Part shown: positions 7,355-15,555 of the stretch, piece after piece
Layout of the letters: each line of letters starts with the position of its first letter
Numbering within the stretch: the stretch's first letter is position 1
NCBI GenBank assembly: GCA_043816955.1
Contig: JBDRHL010000129.1
Span: 1 to 26,574 of the forward strand
Length of the DNA: 26,574 nt
Origin: JBDRHL01 sp043816955
GTDB lineage: Bacteria; Planctomycetota; Phycisphaerae; Sedimentisphaerales; CAYZTY01
Direction: 5' to 3'
The notes under the pieces: generated by a model
What the model was told of the DNA's origin: nothing
The model's database searches: none
The model's input: the letters and a program-made list of their open reading frames with translations, nothing else
Translations under genes and position numbers: made by a program

Positions 7355-8094
7355 CGGCAATTCCTTGCGTACATCAGATAATCCCGTGAAAATTGCTGTA
7401 TATCAATTTTACACTTCCTGGAATCGAGGATAAGCTGTCCGCCATCCAATACCAGCACCGAATCACAGCATTGAAGGCCGAGCCTAATATCATGTGTTGC
7501 CATCAATAAAACGCCTCCGCGGCTTGTAAAATCTTCCAGGGTTTCTGTAAGGTATCCACATGCTTCGGCATCGAGATTTGTGAACGGCTCATCAGCAAGT
7601 AAAACCGAGGGCCTATGGACAAGTGCGCGGGCGATTGTCAGGCGCTGAGCCATGCCGCGGGACAGCCTGGCAGCTTTTTCACAGCGATATGCAAACAACC
7701 CGGCCTGCTTCAGCAGTTCATCCACTCTCCCAGTTCGATCGTCTGCACCATAAAGCGCAGCAAAGAAAAGAAGATTCTCAAGCACTGTAAGATCGGAGTA
7801 AATCATAGTCGAGTGCAATATGACTCCAAGTTTCTTCCTGAGATGTCGGTCGGCTGATTTGACATTTTGCCCGCAAATGTATATCTCTCCGCGTTCAGGG
7901 TGCAACAGGCCTGCAATGGTCTGCAGCAGAGTACTTTTCCCCGCCCCGTTGGGCCCACACAGACATACCGCTGTGGCTTCAGGCACCTGGAAGCCGACAT
8001 TATCCAGCACAATTTTGCTGCCAAAGGCTTTACAAACTGATTTTACCGTTATGGCAGCATCTGCGAACAAATTGTCCTGTCTGTCTTCAGTCAT
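7351..8094 (-). CDS. ccmA: Heme exporter ABC ATP-binding subunit CcmA
   Basis: The 247-residue cytoplasmic ATPase has Walker A GPNGAGKST (47-55), the ABC signature LSRGMAQ (144-150), Walker B VLLADEP (164-170) and the switch His201 (THD). The match to CcmA rather than another ABC ATPase rests on its length and its place directly before ccmB. Its ATG overlaps the stop of the preceding gene by 8 nt and there is no separate ribosome site, so translation is probably coupled to that unknown gene. A C-terminal extension of about 30 residues follows the ABC fold. Confidence 0.92.
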   Translation of the reverse strand: MTEDRQDNLFADAAITVKSVCKAFGSKIVLDNVGFQVPEATAVCLCGPNGAGKSTLLQTIAGLLHPERGEIYICGQNVKSADRHLRKKLGVILHSTMIYSDLTVLENLLFFAALYGADDRTGRVDELLKQAGLFAYRCEKAARLSRGMAQRLTIARALVHRPSVLLADEPFTNLDAEACGYLTETLEDFTSRGGVLLMATHDIRLGLQCCDSVLVLDGGQLILDSRKCKIDIQQFSRDYLMYARNCR

Positions 8095-9103
8095 TTCTGC
8101 AAGTTACCTGGTTACGGCAGTTCTCCCGGTTTTTTTTCTTTGCGCGGGCTGACCGGCAGATCGCAGCACCTGAAAGTGAACAAAACACAACAGACGAAAT
8201 TACCCACGAAGAGATCCGGTATCTTCGTGTATTGAAGCCTGTTATCTGAAAAGTTATTGTCCCGGTTCCATCAAGATTTTCAAGCAGATAATAATCTAAA
8301 ACATTTCCATCCCTGCCGCTGATCTGCTGTGGAGCTCCAAGTCCTTCCAGCCTGGCGTTTCCCAGCTCTGCCGATACGATAAAACTTTTGACCGGCAGAG
8401 AAAGTTTCCGCTGAATTCTCAATACCGGCAAGCTGACCTTAAGAGTATAGGAAAATGCCGCTTCGAACTGGCCGGGGAGAACAACCATAGTATCATAGAA
8501 ACCGTCTTTCGTAACAATCGCTGTTTGTTCATCAAAATAACGCGAGACGCCAAGATTTTCAAAGCCTTCAGGAAGAAATATTTCCAGAACAACCGGACGG
8601 TTGTATTGGTCTTTCTTTTCGGAAATTACGGCCATGTCACCCGAATTTTCCAGGATCATATGTTCAGTTATTGACAGGTAGCCGCCGTAGGGTCTGATGA
8701 TTACGTGATGTGTCTTAACAAAAAGCTTTGAGCGATCACAGGACACGTCAAAAACGTTAATATCCACAATGTACATCTTTTTTTCTCTTTTCAGCAAGAC
8801 CGGCCTGCTTTGATATTTCACTGCGGCGTGCAGAACATCGGTAAAAGCGATTGTATGATCATCGGCTGGAATATCCGCAAAAACCGCCATGCCATTTTGG
8901 TCAACTTCCGCAGAGAGGGCATATGCAAATTCTTCATGTTCGTAAATGAACAACGTTACACTATCCCCTGTCACAGCATTTCCATCTGCTGTGCCATTGA
9001 TTACCTGCACAGCCAGTTCCACCGCCTTAATCCTATTCGGATCATCGGCCAGGGACACAACTGAAAAAAACAACATTATTACCGTTGAGAGAACAAATAA
9101 CAT
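8087..9103 (-). CDS. Unrecognised exported, C-terminally anchored protein in the ccm operon
   Basis: I do not recognise a named family. The 338-residue product has a signal peptide (1-19, ending VSLA-DD). Residues about 28-105 form an Ig-like, carboxypeptidase-regulatory-like beta domain (VINGTADGNAVTGDSVTLF ... DIPADDHTIAF). A second beta-rich part runs to about 290 and is followed by a transmembrane helix at about 298-316 and a basic cytoplasmic tail. It therefore faces the periplasm. It has one periplasmic Cys (122) and no CxxC or CxxCH, so it is not a thioredoxin-like CcmG/CcmH substitute. It sits between ccmF and ccmA with a 12-nt gap and an 8-nt overlap, which suggests a structural or chaperone role in cytochrome c assembly. 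No ribosome site is obvious at the ATG. Confidence 0.7.
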   Translation of the reverse strand: MLFVLSTVIMLFFSVVSLADDPNRIKAVELAVQVINGTADGNAVTGDSVTLFIYEHEEFAYALSAEVDQNGMAVFADIPADDHTIAFTDVLHAAVKYQSRPVLLKREKKMYIVDINVFDVSCDRSKLFVKTHHVIIRPYGGYLSITEHMILENSGDMAVISEKKDQYNRPVVLEIFLPEGFENLGVSRYFDEQTAIVTKDGFYDTMVVLPGQFEAAFSYTLKVSLPVLRIQRKLSLPVKSFIVSAELGNARLEGLGAPQQISGRDGNVLDYYLLENLDGTGTITFQITGFNTRRYRISSWVISSVVFCSLSGAAICRSARAKKKNRENCRNQVTCRND

Positions 9104-9115
9104 CGCAGTAGTTTT

Positions 9116-11050
9116 CTAATCCTTTATGTCGGGATGGCGGTCCTCGTAACTTTTCTGTCTGCAGCAGGAGAGTAGAACGCAAAGTACTCCTGTTACAACT
9201 AAGGCACATCCAATCCATATCCAGTTCATAAGCGGCTTGAAGTATACGGTCAGGTTAATCAACTCATTTTCCCTGTCAATCTCTGTAAAGGCTGAGTAGA
9301 GGTCCCATCCAATGGTACGTATGATAGCAGCTTCACTCGTTCTCTGGCCGGATGTGTTGTAAAATGCCAGTGAAGGCCTGAGCGTCCCGACCATTTCGCC
9401 TGATTTGCGGACCGAAAGGCCGGCGACAACAGCGGTAAAGGTTTGGCCGTGGTCCGCTTCAAGGCCGTCAAAGGTTACATCAAAACCCGCAATGGTGATG
9501 GTCCGGCCTGGTGTCAAGGCACTATTTTGCCTGATGTCATACCCGCCAGCTGCGGCAATACCTGTAAAAGTCAGGAGCACGCCGAGATGTACAATACGTG
9601 CGCCGTACCAGTGAAGACTGGACATGGTATGGTTGGGCTGTTTATTTCTTTTTTTTGTGAGCCTAAGCACAATATCAAGGGCAAGATTAACACCGGCAAA
9701 GCCGCAAAGAACAAAGCAAGGCAGAGAAAATCCTTTACTACAGAACCATAAAACCAGGGATATCAGCGCTGCGAGAAGTGCGCCGATTATTCGCCAGTTG
9801 ACTGTTAAGTGATGCTTTGCCAGATATGGACAAACGCTCAACAGCCATAACAGTGCCAGACCGCCGGGAGCGGTTATTTTTGTGAAATAATCCGCTTCGA
9901 GGGTGATTTTCCTGCTGCTGAGAAGGCCGCTTAAAAGAGGAAATATTGTGCCGATGAGTATGACGGCAGTGAGCAATACCATCAGCCAATTGTTGAGGAT
10001 AATGACTTTCAAGCCCGGCCTGGCAGCAGCGGACAAGTCGGCTGTTTCACGCCGGTGTTTGATCCATATTGCCGGAGCAGCCAAAGCCAATATCAGAATC
10101 AGCAGCACAAAAAAAAGGATTCCCAAACCCGGTTCCGGAAAGGCATGAATGCTCGATAACAGCCCGTATCTCGTGAGAAAGGTACCGAAAATACATAAAC
10201 TGAAGGTCGCGATGCTCAGCGAGATCAGCCAGTAATAAATCCTGTGTGAATCGCTGTAAGTCCGGCTGCAGTGCAGCAGCGCGGTGGCTAGAAGCCAGGG
10301 CATCAGCGAAGAGTTTTCCACGGGGTCCCACGCCCAGAAACCGCCCCAGGTTAATTCCTCATACGCCCACCAGGCCCCCAAGGCAATACCGACAGTCAAA
10401 AACAGCCAGGCGATCAGTATCCACCGGCGCATCTGTTTGAAAAAAGCCGCAGGGCCGGAGGCATCACGGCAGAGCAGGGAAGCGAAGCTCCACGCGAATG
10501 GAACGGCGAAGGCGGCGTAACCAATAAAAAGCGCAGGCGGGTGCATCACCATTGCAGGATGCTGCAAATACGGGTTAAGCCCGAAGCCATCAGGCATAGT
10601 CAGCACTGATGAATCGAAAGGATCCTTGTCCAGGATCAATACGAGGAAAAAAAAGACGTTTACAAGATTTACTATTGCCCGCGCACAGGCGGCAAAGGTG
10701 CTTTGGCCGTTTTTTCTGCAGAACACGATGACGAGAAAAAGACTCTGCAGCCAGAGCCAGAGCATCAGGGAACCGGCAGCACCTGCCCAGAGCGCAGTTA
10801 TTTTGTAAACAAGGGGCAGCAGTCTGGAAGTGTGTGCAGCTACATAGCGGACGCTGAAATCACTTCTGCAAAGCAGCAGCACAAAACTAATCAGCGCAAC
10901 AGTCAGGCAGGTGAAAACCGTTATGGTTGCATTGCGTCCGCTTCTGACAAGGGCCTGGTTTTCTGCCTTGCCTCCTAATATGTCAGCCAGCAACGCATAT
11001 CCACTGAGGAACAGACCAAGAACAAGACAGAAATATCCAAGCTCAGTCAA
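9116..11050 (-). CDS. ccmF: Cytochrome c heme lyase subunit CcmF
   Basis: The 644-residue polytopic protein has the length and layout of CcmF/NrfE, which transfers heme from CcmE to apocytochrome c at the periplasmic face. The WWD domain is intact: WWAYEELTWGGFWAWDPVEN (227-246) followed by SSLMPWL. Candidate heme-ligand histidines are in HPAMVMHPPALFIGY (164-178) and His302 (SSIHAF). About 14-15 hydrophobic segments are visible and the last large loop lies near residues 495-610. The frame starts at TTG (11050), 4 nt after the ccmE stop, with no clear ribosome site, so it is probably coupled to ccmE. No downstream ATG precedes the first helix. Confidence 0.93.
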   Translation of the reverse strand: MTELGYFCLVLGLFLSGYALLADILGGKAENQALVRSGRNATITVFTCLTVALISFVLLLCRSDFSVRYVAAHTSRLLPLVYKITALWAGAAGSLMLWLWLQSLFLVIVFCRKNGQSTFAACARAIVNLVNVFFFLVLILDKDPFDSSVLTMPDGFGLNPYLQHPAMVMHPPALFIGYAAFAVPFAWSFASLLCRDASGPAAFFKQMRRWILIAWLFLTVGIALGAWWAYEELTWGGFWAWDPVENSSLMPWLLATALLHCSRTYSDSHRIYYWLISLSIATFSLCIFGTFLTRYGLLSSIHAFPEPGLGILFFVLLILILALAAPAIWIKHRRETADLSAAARPGLKVIILNNWLMVLLTAVILIGTIFPLLSGLLSSRKITLEADYFTKITAPGGLALLWLLSVCPYLAKHHLTVNWRIIGALLAALISLVLWFCSKGFSLPCFVLCGFAGVNLALDIVLRLTKKRNKQPNHTMSSLHWYGARIVHLGVLLTFTGIAAAGGYDIRQNSALTPGRTITIAGFDVTFDGLEADHGQTFTAVVAGLSVRKSGEMVGTLRPSLAFYNTSGQRTSEAAIIRTIGWDLYSAFTEIDRENELINLTVYFKPLMNWIWIGCALVVTGVLCVLLSCCRQKSYEDRHPDIKD

Positions 11051-11054
11051 TATT

Positions 11055-11453
11055 CTACTGCACTTTCGTTTTGTATTTAGACTCGCACCTGGTTATAAGG
11101 GTATATGCACGGAAAAAGCCGTTCGGGTCCATCCGCCCGGTGACAACAACCTCTTTACCCGGTGAAAAATTATCCGGCACGGCGCCGACGTAGAGAACCA
11201 AAACTGCCGCCTCGGCATCTTCGAGCAGAAAAGTCAAACTCATCCGTTCCGCATCCTTACTTATGCTTCCCGGCTTGACCCTGCCTGCTATTCGGAAGGT
11301 ATAATCCGCATTTCTGTATTCGTGGTTTACGAAATCGCTCACTGAACAATAATATGACCAAGAAGAACTCGTCACATGGTGGAAAAGATAGGCCGATGCG
11401 GCCCCGATGAGCACAATAGCAATAATTGTTTTTGTAGGTTTCCCGCTTTTCAC
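11055..11453 (-). CDS. ccmE: Heme chaperone CcmE, Cys (CxxxY) variant
   Basis: The 132-residue protein has an N-terminal membrane anchor (about residues 9-24) and an OB-fold domain with the CcmE landmarks GRVKPGSI, LYVGAVPDNFSPGKEVVVTG and GFFRAYTLI. In the common form a His in HxxxY binds heme covalently. Here the position is Cys123 in C-E-S-K-Y127. This CxxxY type is known from sulfate reducers and archaea whose Ccm systems lack CcmG and CcmH, and neither is present here. The start is GTG at 11453. A promoter's -10 ends 8 nt before it, so the message is nearly leaderless. It is the first gene of the ccm operon. Confidence 0.92.
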   Translation of the reverse strand: MKSGKPTKTIIAIVLIGAASAYLFHHVTSSSWSYYCSVSDFVNHEYRNADYTFRIAGRVKPGSISKDAERMSLTFLLEDAEAAVLVLYVGAVPDNFSPGKEVVVTGRMDPNGFFRAYTLITRCESKYKTKVQ

Positions 11454-11461
11454 AGCATCTT

Positions 11462-11490
11462 AATATATAAAGGCTTGCGTCACTTTGCAA
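11462..11490 (-). promoter_or_regulatory. Promoter of the ccm operon
   Basis: Minus strand: TTGCAA (11490-11485), 17-bp spacer, TATATT (11467-11462). Initiation about 7 nt downstream would fall almost on the GTG of ccmE. Confidence 0.5.
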
Positions 11491-11527
11491 GAGCACAATT
11501 ACAGGTAACAGGTGCAGAGCTTTTTGC

Positions 11528-11556
11528 TTGACCGAATATGAACAAGGTATTATCTA
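11528..11556 (+). promoter_or_regulatory. Possible promoter for the tetrapyrrole genes
   Basis: TTGACC (11528-11533), 17-bp spacer, TATCTA (11551-11556). An alternative -10, TATTAT, begins 14 bp after the -35. It is oriented toward the methyltransferase/synthase fusion and is back to back with the ccm promoter. Confidence 0.35.
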
Positions 11557-11638
11557 GTATAGGTAAAATAACGTTGGCTGCAGGAGTGCTGCAGCTTTCG
11601 TAGTACGGTTTTTTCAAGCATCTGAAGCGGATGTAACT

Positions 11639-13030
11639 GTGGCAAAGGGTACGGTGTATCTGGTTGGCGGTGGTCCTGGTGATCCCGGGCTGATTACGCT
11701 TCGTGGGCTGCGTCTGATACGCAAGGCGGATGTGATTGTACACGACCACCTGATACCACACGAGCTGCTTGGTTTTGCCCAGCCCAATGCTGAAATAATA
11801 TCCGTAGCGAAGTTCGCCAGCCGATATACTGTGCCTCAGGACCGGATAAACAGTCTGATAGTCGAAAAAGCGAAGGAAAACAAAACCGTTGTAAGGCTTA
11901 AAGGCGGCGACCCATTTTTATTCGGACGGGGAGGTGAGGAAGCCGAGGCATGTGTCAAGGCAAAAGTGAATTTCGAAGTTGTGCCGGGTGTTACCAGCGC
12001 CCTGGCGGGGCCGGCTTACGCAGGTATTGCGCCAACACACAGGGATTACGCATCAAGTCTAGCAATAGTTACCGGGCACCGGAGCGACGATAAGCCCATT
12101 GAAATCCCGAAGGCAGACACCCTAATTTTCCTGATGCCCGTAGCCAATCTCACGAAAATTATAGATTCCCTTCTTGAATCCGGCCTGCGAGGCAGTACGC
12201 CTATCGCCGCCATACAAAACGGGACGTGTTATAACCAGAAGATTATAAGCGCAACACTGGATACTTTTGTCGAAACAGCTCGGCGTGAAGAGCTGGAGCC
12301 TCCCGCGATTTTTGTTGTCGGCAAGGTTGCACAGTTACATGAGAAACTCGAGTGGTTCAGCAAAAAAATGAACGTTCTGGTTCTGGGAAAACATCCGGAG
12401 AAATATGAGTATCTCGGTAACATTGTGCACCGGCCGATCATTGATTGCGCACCGATCGATGATTATTCTGACGTCGATTCCCTTTTGATGAAAGACCTTG
12501 CGGCGTTTGACTGGATAGTCTTTACGAGTCCAAACGGCGTTTATTACTTCTTTGACCGATTGTATATCACGGGAAGCGATGCCAGGGCACTTGCAGGCAT
12601 AAAGACTGCCGCGATAGGCAACACAACCGCTGAGAAGGTCAAAGAATTCGGGGTAATCTGCGATCTCACTGCCCAGGATGAATCCAGCAGAGGTCTGCTT
12701 GAGGTATTGCGGCAATATGATATGAAAGACAAAAAAGTCCTTCTGCCTCGTTCGGACATCGCCACAGAAGAACTGCCCCAGGGTCTGATGCAAATGAACG
12801 CCTGCATTGAAAAACTGACTGTTTACAAAACAGTCGATATTGAGCCTGGGCCTGTGGATTTTGATTATATCGACTGCGTGCTCTTTACGAGCGGATCAAC
12901 CGTAAGAGCATTTGTAAAATACTTCGGAAGTTTACCGGCAGGCGTGAAAGCTTTTGCAACGGGTCATGTAACACAGGCAGAAGCGCAAAGTTACAACATC
13001 ACAGCAGAGCTGATCGAGAAGATAGTGTAA
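11639..13030 (+). CDS. cobA-hemD: Uroporphyrinogen-III C-methyltransferase / uroporphyrinogen-III synthase fusion
   Basis: The 463-residue bifunctional cytosolic enzyme has an N-terminal SAM-dependent methyltransferase (about 4-240), with VGGGPGDPGLITL (9-21), RLKGGDPFLFGRGGEE (86-101) and VVPGVTSALAGPAYAGI (114-130). This domain makes precorrin-2 for siroheme, cobalamin or alternative heme synthesis. Residues 244-463 form a HemD-type synthase with FTSPNGV (295-301) and a second FTSGSTVRAF block; this domain closes the hydroxymethylbilane ring. The fusion is common in anaerobes and planctomycetes. The start is GTG at 11639 with only a weak ribosome site. hemL follows 27 nt later, so the two probably form one operon feeding tetrapyrrole synthesis. 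Confidence 0.93.
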   Translation: MAKGTVYLVGGGPGDPGLITLRGLRLIRKADVIVHDHLIPHELLGFAQPNAEIISVAKFASRYTVPQDRINSLIVEKAKENKTVVRLKGGDPFLFGRGGEEAEACVKAKVNFEVVPGVTSALAGPAYAGIAPTHRDYASSLAIVTGHRSDDKPIEIPKADTLIFLMPVANLTKIIDSLLESGLRGSTPIAAIQNGTCYNQKIISATLDTFVETARREELEPPAIFVVGKVAQLHEKLEWFSKKMNVLVLGKHPEKYEYLGNIVHRPIIDCAPIDDYSDVDSLLMKDLAAFDWIVFTSPNGVYYFFDRLYITGSDARALAGIKTAAIGNTTAEKVKEFGVICDLTAQDESSRGLLEVLRQYDMKDKKVLLPRSDIATEELPQGLMQMNACIEKLTVYKTVDIEPGPVDFDYIDCVLFTSGSTVRAFVKYFGSLPAGVKAFATGHVTQAEAQSYNITAELIEKIV

Positions 13031-13057
13031 GTCCAGAGACATCGAGAGGAAAAAGCG

Positions 13058-14353
13058 ATGGCAGAATCGAGGCATACCGCTTTGTTCAGGAACGCTTCAA
13101 AGGTAATCCCGGGCGGCGTCAACAGCCCCGTCAGGGCGTTCAAGGCCGTCGGAGCAAGGCCTATCTTCATCGAAAAAGCCAAAGGCGCATATCTTTTCGA
13201 CGCCGACGGAAAACGTTACATTGACTATTGTCTGTCATGGGGGCCGATGATACTCGGCCACGCAAGAGCAGAAGTATTGCGGGTAGTAAAAAAGGTTATG
13301 TCAAAGGGAACAAGCTTCGGCGTTCCCACAAGTGCGGAAACAAAACTTGCCAAAATGATCAGCAGCGCGATCGATTCAGTTCAAAAGGTCCGTCTCGTCA
13401 GTTCGGGTACAGAGGCGGTTATGACCGCAATTCGCCTGGCCCGGGGAACGACCGGAAGAGATAAAATCATAAAATTCATCGGCTGCTATCACGGTCATGT
13501 CGATCACCTGCTCGTTCAGGCAGGTTCCGGCGCAACAACATTCGGTACGGCCAGCAGTGCCGGCGTGCCAAGAGATTTCACCAGGCATACCGTCCTTCTG
13601 CCATACAATGACGGCGAAGCTCTTGAAAAAGCTTTTTATAAATACAAAGGCAAGATTGCAGGAGCAATTATCGAACCGGTAGCGGGGAATATGGGAGTGA
13701 TCGCGGGGAAACCATCTTTTTTGAAGCTGCTGCGAAAACTGTGCACAAAAAACTCTGCCATACTTATCTTGGACGAAGTGATAACCGGATTCAGACTAAA
13801 ATACGGTGCGGTACAGGACCTTTTGTCTATAGAGGCGGATTTGACCTGTCTGGGCAAAATCATAGGCGGTGGTTTTCCGATCGGTGCTGTCGGCGGCAAA
13901 GCCAAAATAATGGACAATCTCGCACCAACGGGTAGAGTCTATCAAGCCGGCACGCTTTCCGGAAATCCTGTTTGTGTCGCGGCTGGCATCGCCACCTTAC
14001 AAATTCTCAAATCAGAAAAGCCATACACAAAACTCGATGGCCTTACCAAACACCTCTGCCGGCAGATCAGCGGCATATTCAAGGATCACGGTGTCAAACA
14101 TACCATAAACCAGGTCGGCTCAATGTTTACCATCTTTTTCAACTCCGCACCTGTTACAGATTATGCTTCTGCGATGGCTTCAGACACAAAATGTTACGCC
14201 GCGTACTTCCGGAAAATGCTGGCTGCCGGAATCTATCTTCCGCCATCACAATTCGAGACCTGTTTTCTCTCGACAGAACATACGCAAAAGGAGCTGAATA
14301 AAACAATCGCAGCCACCCGGCATAATGTAATCAGGATCGAACATAAAGGATGA
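13058..14353 (+). CDS. hemL: Glutamate-1-semialdehyde 2,1-aminomutase
   Basis: The 431-residue PLP enzyme converts glutamate-1-semialdehyde to 5-aminolevulinate, the last step of the C5 route to tetrapyrroles. It is full length and conserved. It opens with PGGVNSPVRAFKAVG, has SSGTEAVMTAIRLARG (115-130) for cofactor phosphate binding, FIGCYHGHVD (140-149), LDEVITGFR (238-246) with the PLP-ring Asp, and the Schiff-base Lys267 in LGKIIGGGFPIGAVGG. GAGAGGA upstream of the ATG supports the start. It is downstream of the uroporphyrinogen fusion and divergent from the ccm operon. Confidence 0.95.
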   Translation: MAESRHTALFRNASKVIPGGVNSPVRAFKAVGARPIFIEKAKGAYLFDADGKRYIDYCLSWGPMILGHARAEVLRVVKKVMSKGTSFGVPTSAETKLAKMISSAIDSVQKVRLVSSGTEAVMTAIRLARGTTGRDKIIKFIGCYHGHVDHLLVQAGSGATTFGTASSAGVPRDFTRHTVLLPYNDGEALEKAFYKYKGKIAGAIIEPVAGNMGVIAGKPSFLKLLRKLCTKNSAILILDEVITGFRLKYGAVQDLLSIEADLTCLGKIIGGGFPIGAVGGKAKIMDNLAPTGRVYQAGTLSGNPVCVAAGIATLQILKSEKPYTKLDGLTKHLCRQISGIFKDHGVKHTINQVGSMFTIFFNSAPVTDYASAMASDTKCYAAYFRKMLAAGIYLPPSQFETCFLSTEHTQKELNKTIAATRHNVIRIEHKG

Positions 14354-14520
14354 TTTCATAAGGAGCCCAACAATCGTAAGGTCAGAACTGCGTTACTGTT
14401 GAGGCAAACACATCACAGTATACCCGGCAAGTTTGGTTTTTGCGCCTCATGGGCTTGTCGGTGCCTATTATGGAAAGTACGAATGGCTGGAGGTAAGCTG
14501 CCGCTTCGGCAGAATCTTCA

Positions 14521-14559
14521 CAAAAAACGCCCCTCACCAAGAATTGTGAGAAATATGGG
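14521..14559 (-). terminator. Possible intrinsic terminator of the zinc-ribbon gene
   Basis: On the minus strand, just after the stop codon: GCCC, bulge, CTCAC, 8-nt loop, GTGAG, GGGC, then TTTTTT. The 5-bp inner stem plus the 4-bp outer stem are modest because of the one-sided bulge. Confidence 0.4.
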
Positions 14560-14769
14560 CTAGATCAGTGCCAAGGTTTTTTTCCTATCAGCGGTAAGTT
14601 CCACATAGCCACAATCAAGACATGTTCTAGCCTCAAGGTCTACATCGGCGGTGCGCCATTGAAAAAACCTGGCGCTTTCCATACGAAAACTGCTTTTGCC
14701 CGTCGCATTGATGGAGCCGATTCTGAAGTTCTGTCCCCCACACCTTAAGCATTCTATCTGTTCGTCCAT
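14560..14769 (-). CDS. Small zinc-ribbon protein
   Basis: The 69-residue protein has two CxxC knuckles, CLRC (7-10) and CLDC (50-53), separated by about 40 residues. This is the pattern of a zinc ribbon. The middle (GKSSFRMESARFFQWRTADV) and the YVEL after the second knuckle resemble small nucleic-acid-binding or uncharacterised zinc-ribbon proteins found in many bacteria. I chose the ATG at 14769 rather than the longer frame because AAAGGGGAAACG directly precedes it and the upstream codons add nothing conserved. It is a single gene, convergent with hemL. No specific role can be assigned. Confidence 0.7.
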   Translation of the reverse strand: MDEQIECLRCGGQNFRIGSINATGKSSFRMESARFFQWRTADVDLEARTCLDCGYVELTADRKKTLALI

Positions 14770-14965
14770 CGTTTCCCCTTTCACGCGGCTTTTTGAATTA
14801 ACGGCTTTCTTATCAGGCCAATCCAAACCAGATCCGCAAAGTTGTCTGAGATCATTCTTTTCTCTCTTTCGGCCATTAACCGGGGAATATTAAGAGAAAA
14901 TTTGCAAAAAATCTTGGGGCCTATAAATAGATTCCCCGAAAAACTCAGACTAAATTCGATCAACT

Positions 14966-14999
14966 TTTTTAGGCGGTCACCCTTTTTAGGCTGTCACCC
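14966..14999. repeat. 17-bp tandem duplication
   Basis: TTTTTAGGCGGTCACCC (14966-14982) is followed at once by TTTTTAGGCTGTCACCC (14983-14999), one mismatch apart. Confidence 0.8.
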
Positions 15000-15022
15000 A
15001 ATGCCATTTACACGGTTTGGTC

Positions 15023-15040
15023 GGTTTTTCAGGGGTCCCT
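15023..15040 (+). repeat. Copy 1 of an 18-bp dispersed element
   Basis: GGTTTTTCAGGGGTCCCT. An inverted copy at 23613-23630 matches 16 of 18 bases. The AGGGGTCCCT end is nearly self-complementary. Confidence 0.4.
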
Positions 15041-15069
15041 TACCCCATCCAATCCCACAGCTTGACTGC

Positions 15070-15098
15070 TTGACGCTAAAAGCGGTAAGTCATATAAT
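15070..15098 (+). promoter_or_regulatory. Strong sigma70-like promoter for the YkgJ-hisS operon
   Basis: TTGACG (15070-15075), 17-bp spacer, TATAAT (15093-15098). This is the best promoter match in the window. Initiation near 15105 gives a leader of about 25 nt before the ATG at 15131. Confidence 0.7.
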
Positions 15099-15130
15099 AG
15101 CGATTTTGCTATTTCCGGGATGATATAACG

Positions 15131-15538
15131 ATGGCTAAGAAGGTTCGATGTGACAGGTGTACGGGGCTTTGCTGCAGGTATTTTGCACTTCCGATTGAGA
15201 CCCCGGAGAGCAGAGAAGATTATGAAGACATCCGCTGGTACCTGTGTCATGAGGATATCACGGTGTTTGTCGATGACAATGACTGGTATTTGAATGTTAA
15301 GAACAAATGCAGGCATATTAACAGCAATACTTTTAAGTGTGATATTTATTCCAAGCGCCCAAGGATCTGCCTGGGTTATAAGACAGATGATTGTGACCTG
15401 ACAGAAGGCGAGTATGGTTATGATCTGCACTTCACGAACGACAAAGATATGGAAGAATATATAAAGGTAAAGTTCGACAATAACATTGCGGAAAAGAGAA
15501 AAAACCGCAAGAAAAGCGGCAAAAAGAAAAAGAAATAA
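15131..15538 (+). CDS. YkgJ-type cysteine cluster protein
   Basis: The 135-residue protein has the N-terminal CDRCTGLCC cluster (Cys7, 10, 14, 15) and further cysteines at 60, 70 (FKCDIY), 80 (RPRIC) and 88. This is the pattern of the YkgJ/UPF0153 family of putative Zn/Fe-binding proteins, whose function is not established. The C-terminus is an unusually lysine- and arginine-rich tail (from about 119, ending KSGKKKKK), which could contact nucleic acid or ribosome. It is the first gene after the strong promoter at 15070 and is followed 17 nt later by hisS, suggesting co-transcription with a translation gene. Confidence 0.85.
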   Translation: MAKKVRCDRCTGLCCRYFALPIETPESREDYEDIRWYLCHEDITVFVDDNDWYLNVKNKCRHINSNTFKCDIYSKRPRICLGYKTDDCDLTEGEYGYDLHFTNDKDMEEYIKVKFDNNIAEKRKNRKKSGKKKKK

Positions 15539-15555
15539 GTAGAGCACAAGGTAAG

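Larger units (their letters stand above)
14770..15130. other. Intergenic region with tandem repeat, dispersed element and promoter
   Basis: No credible gene. It holds a 17-bp tandem duplication (14966-14999), a GC-rich semi-palindromic element with a counterpart near 23613 (15023-15040) and a strong promoter (15070-15098) for the next operon. Confidence 0.5.

Noticed and set aside
8087..9103. Possibility that the unknown ccm-operon protein is a CcmG or CcmH substitute
   Set aside because: It has a single periplasmic Cys and no CxxC motif, so disulfide exchange of the CcmG/CcmH kind is not supported.
14498..14512. Hairpin CTGCCG-CTT-CGGCAG after hemL
   Set aside because: Six-bp stem with no T-run on either strand, so I do not call it a terminator.
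14842..15123. 93-codon plus-strand frame before the YkgJ-type gene
   Set aside because: It runs through the tandem repeat and the strong promoter, lacks a ribosome site and resembles no protein.
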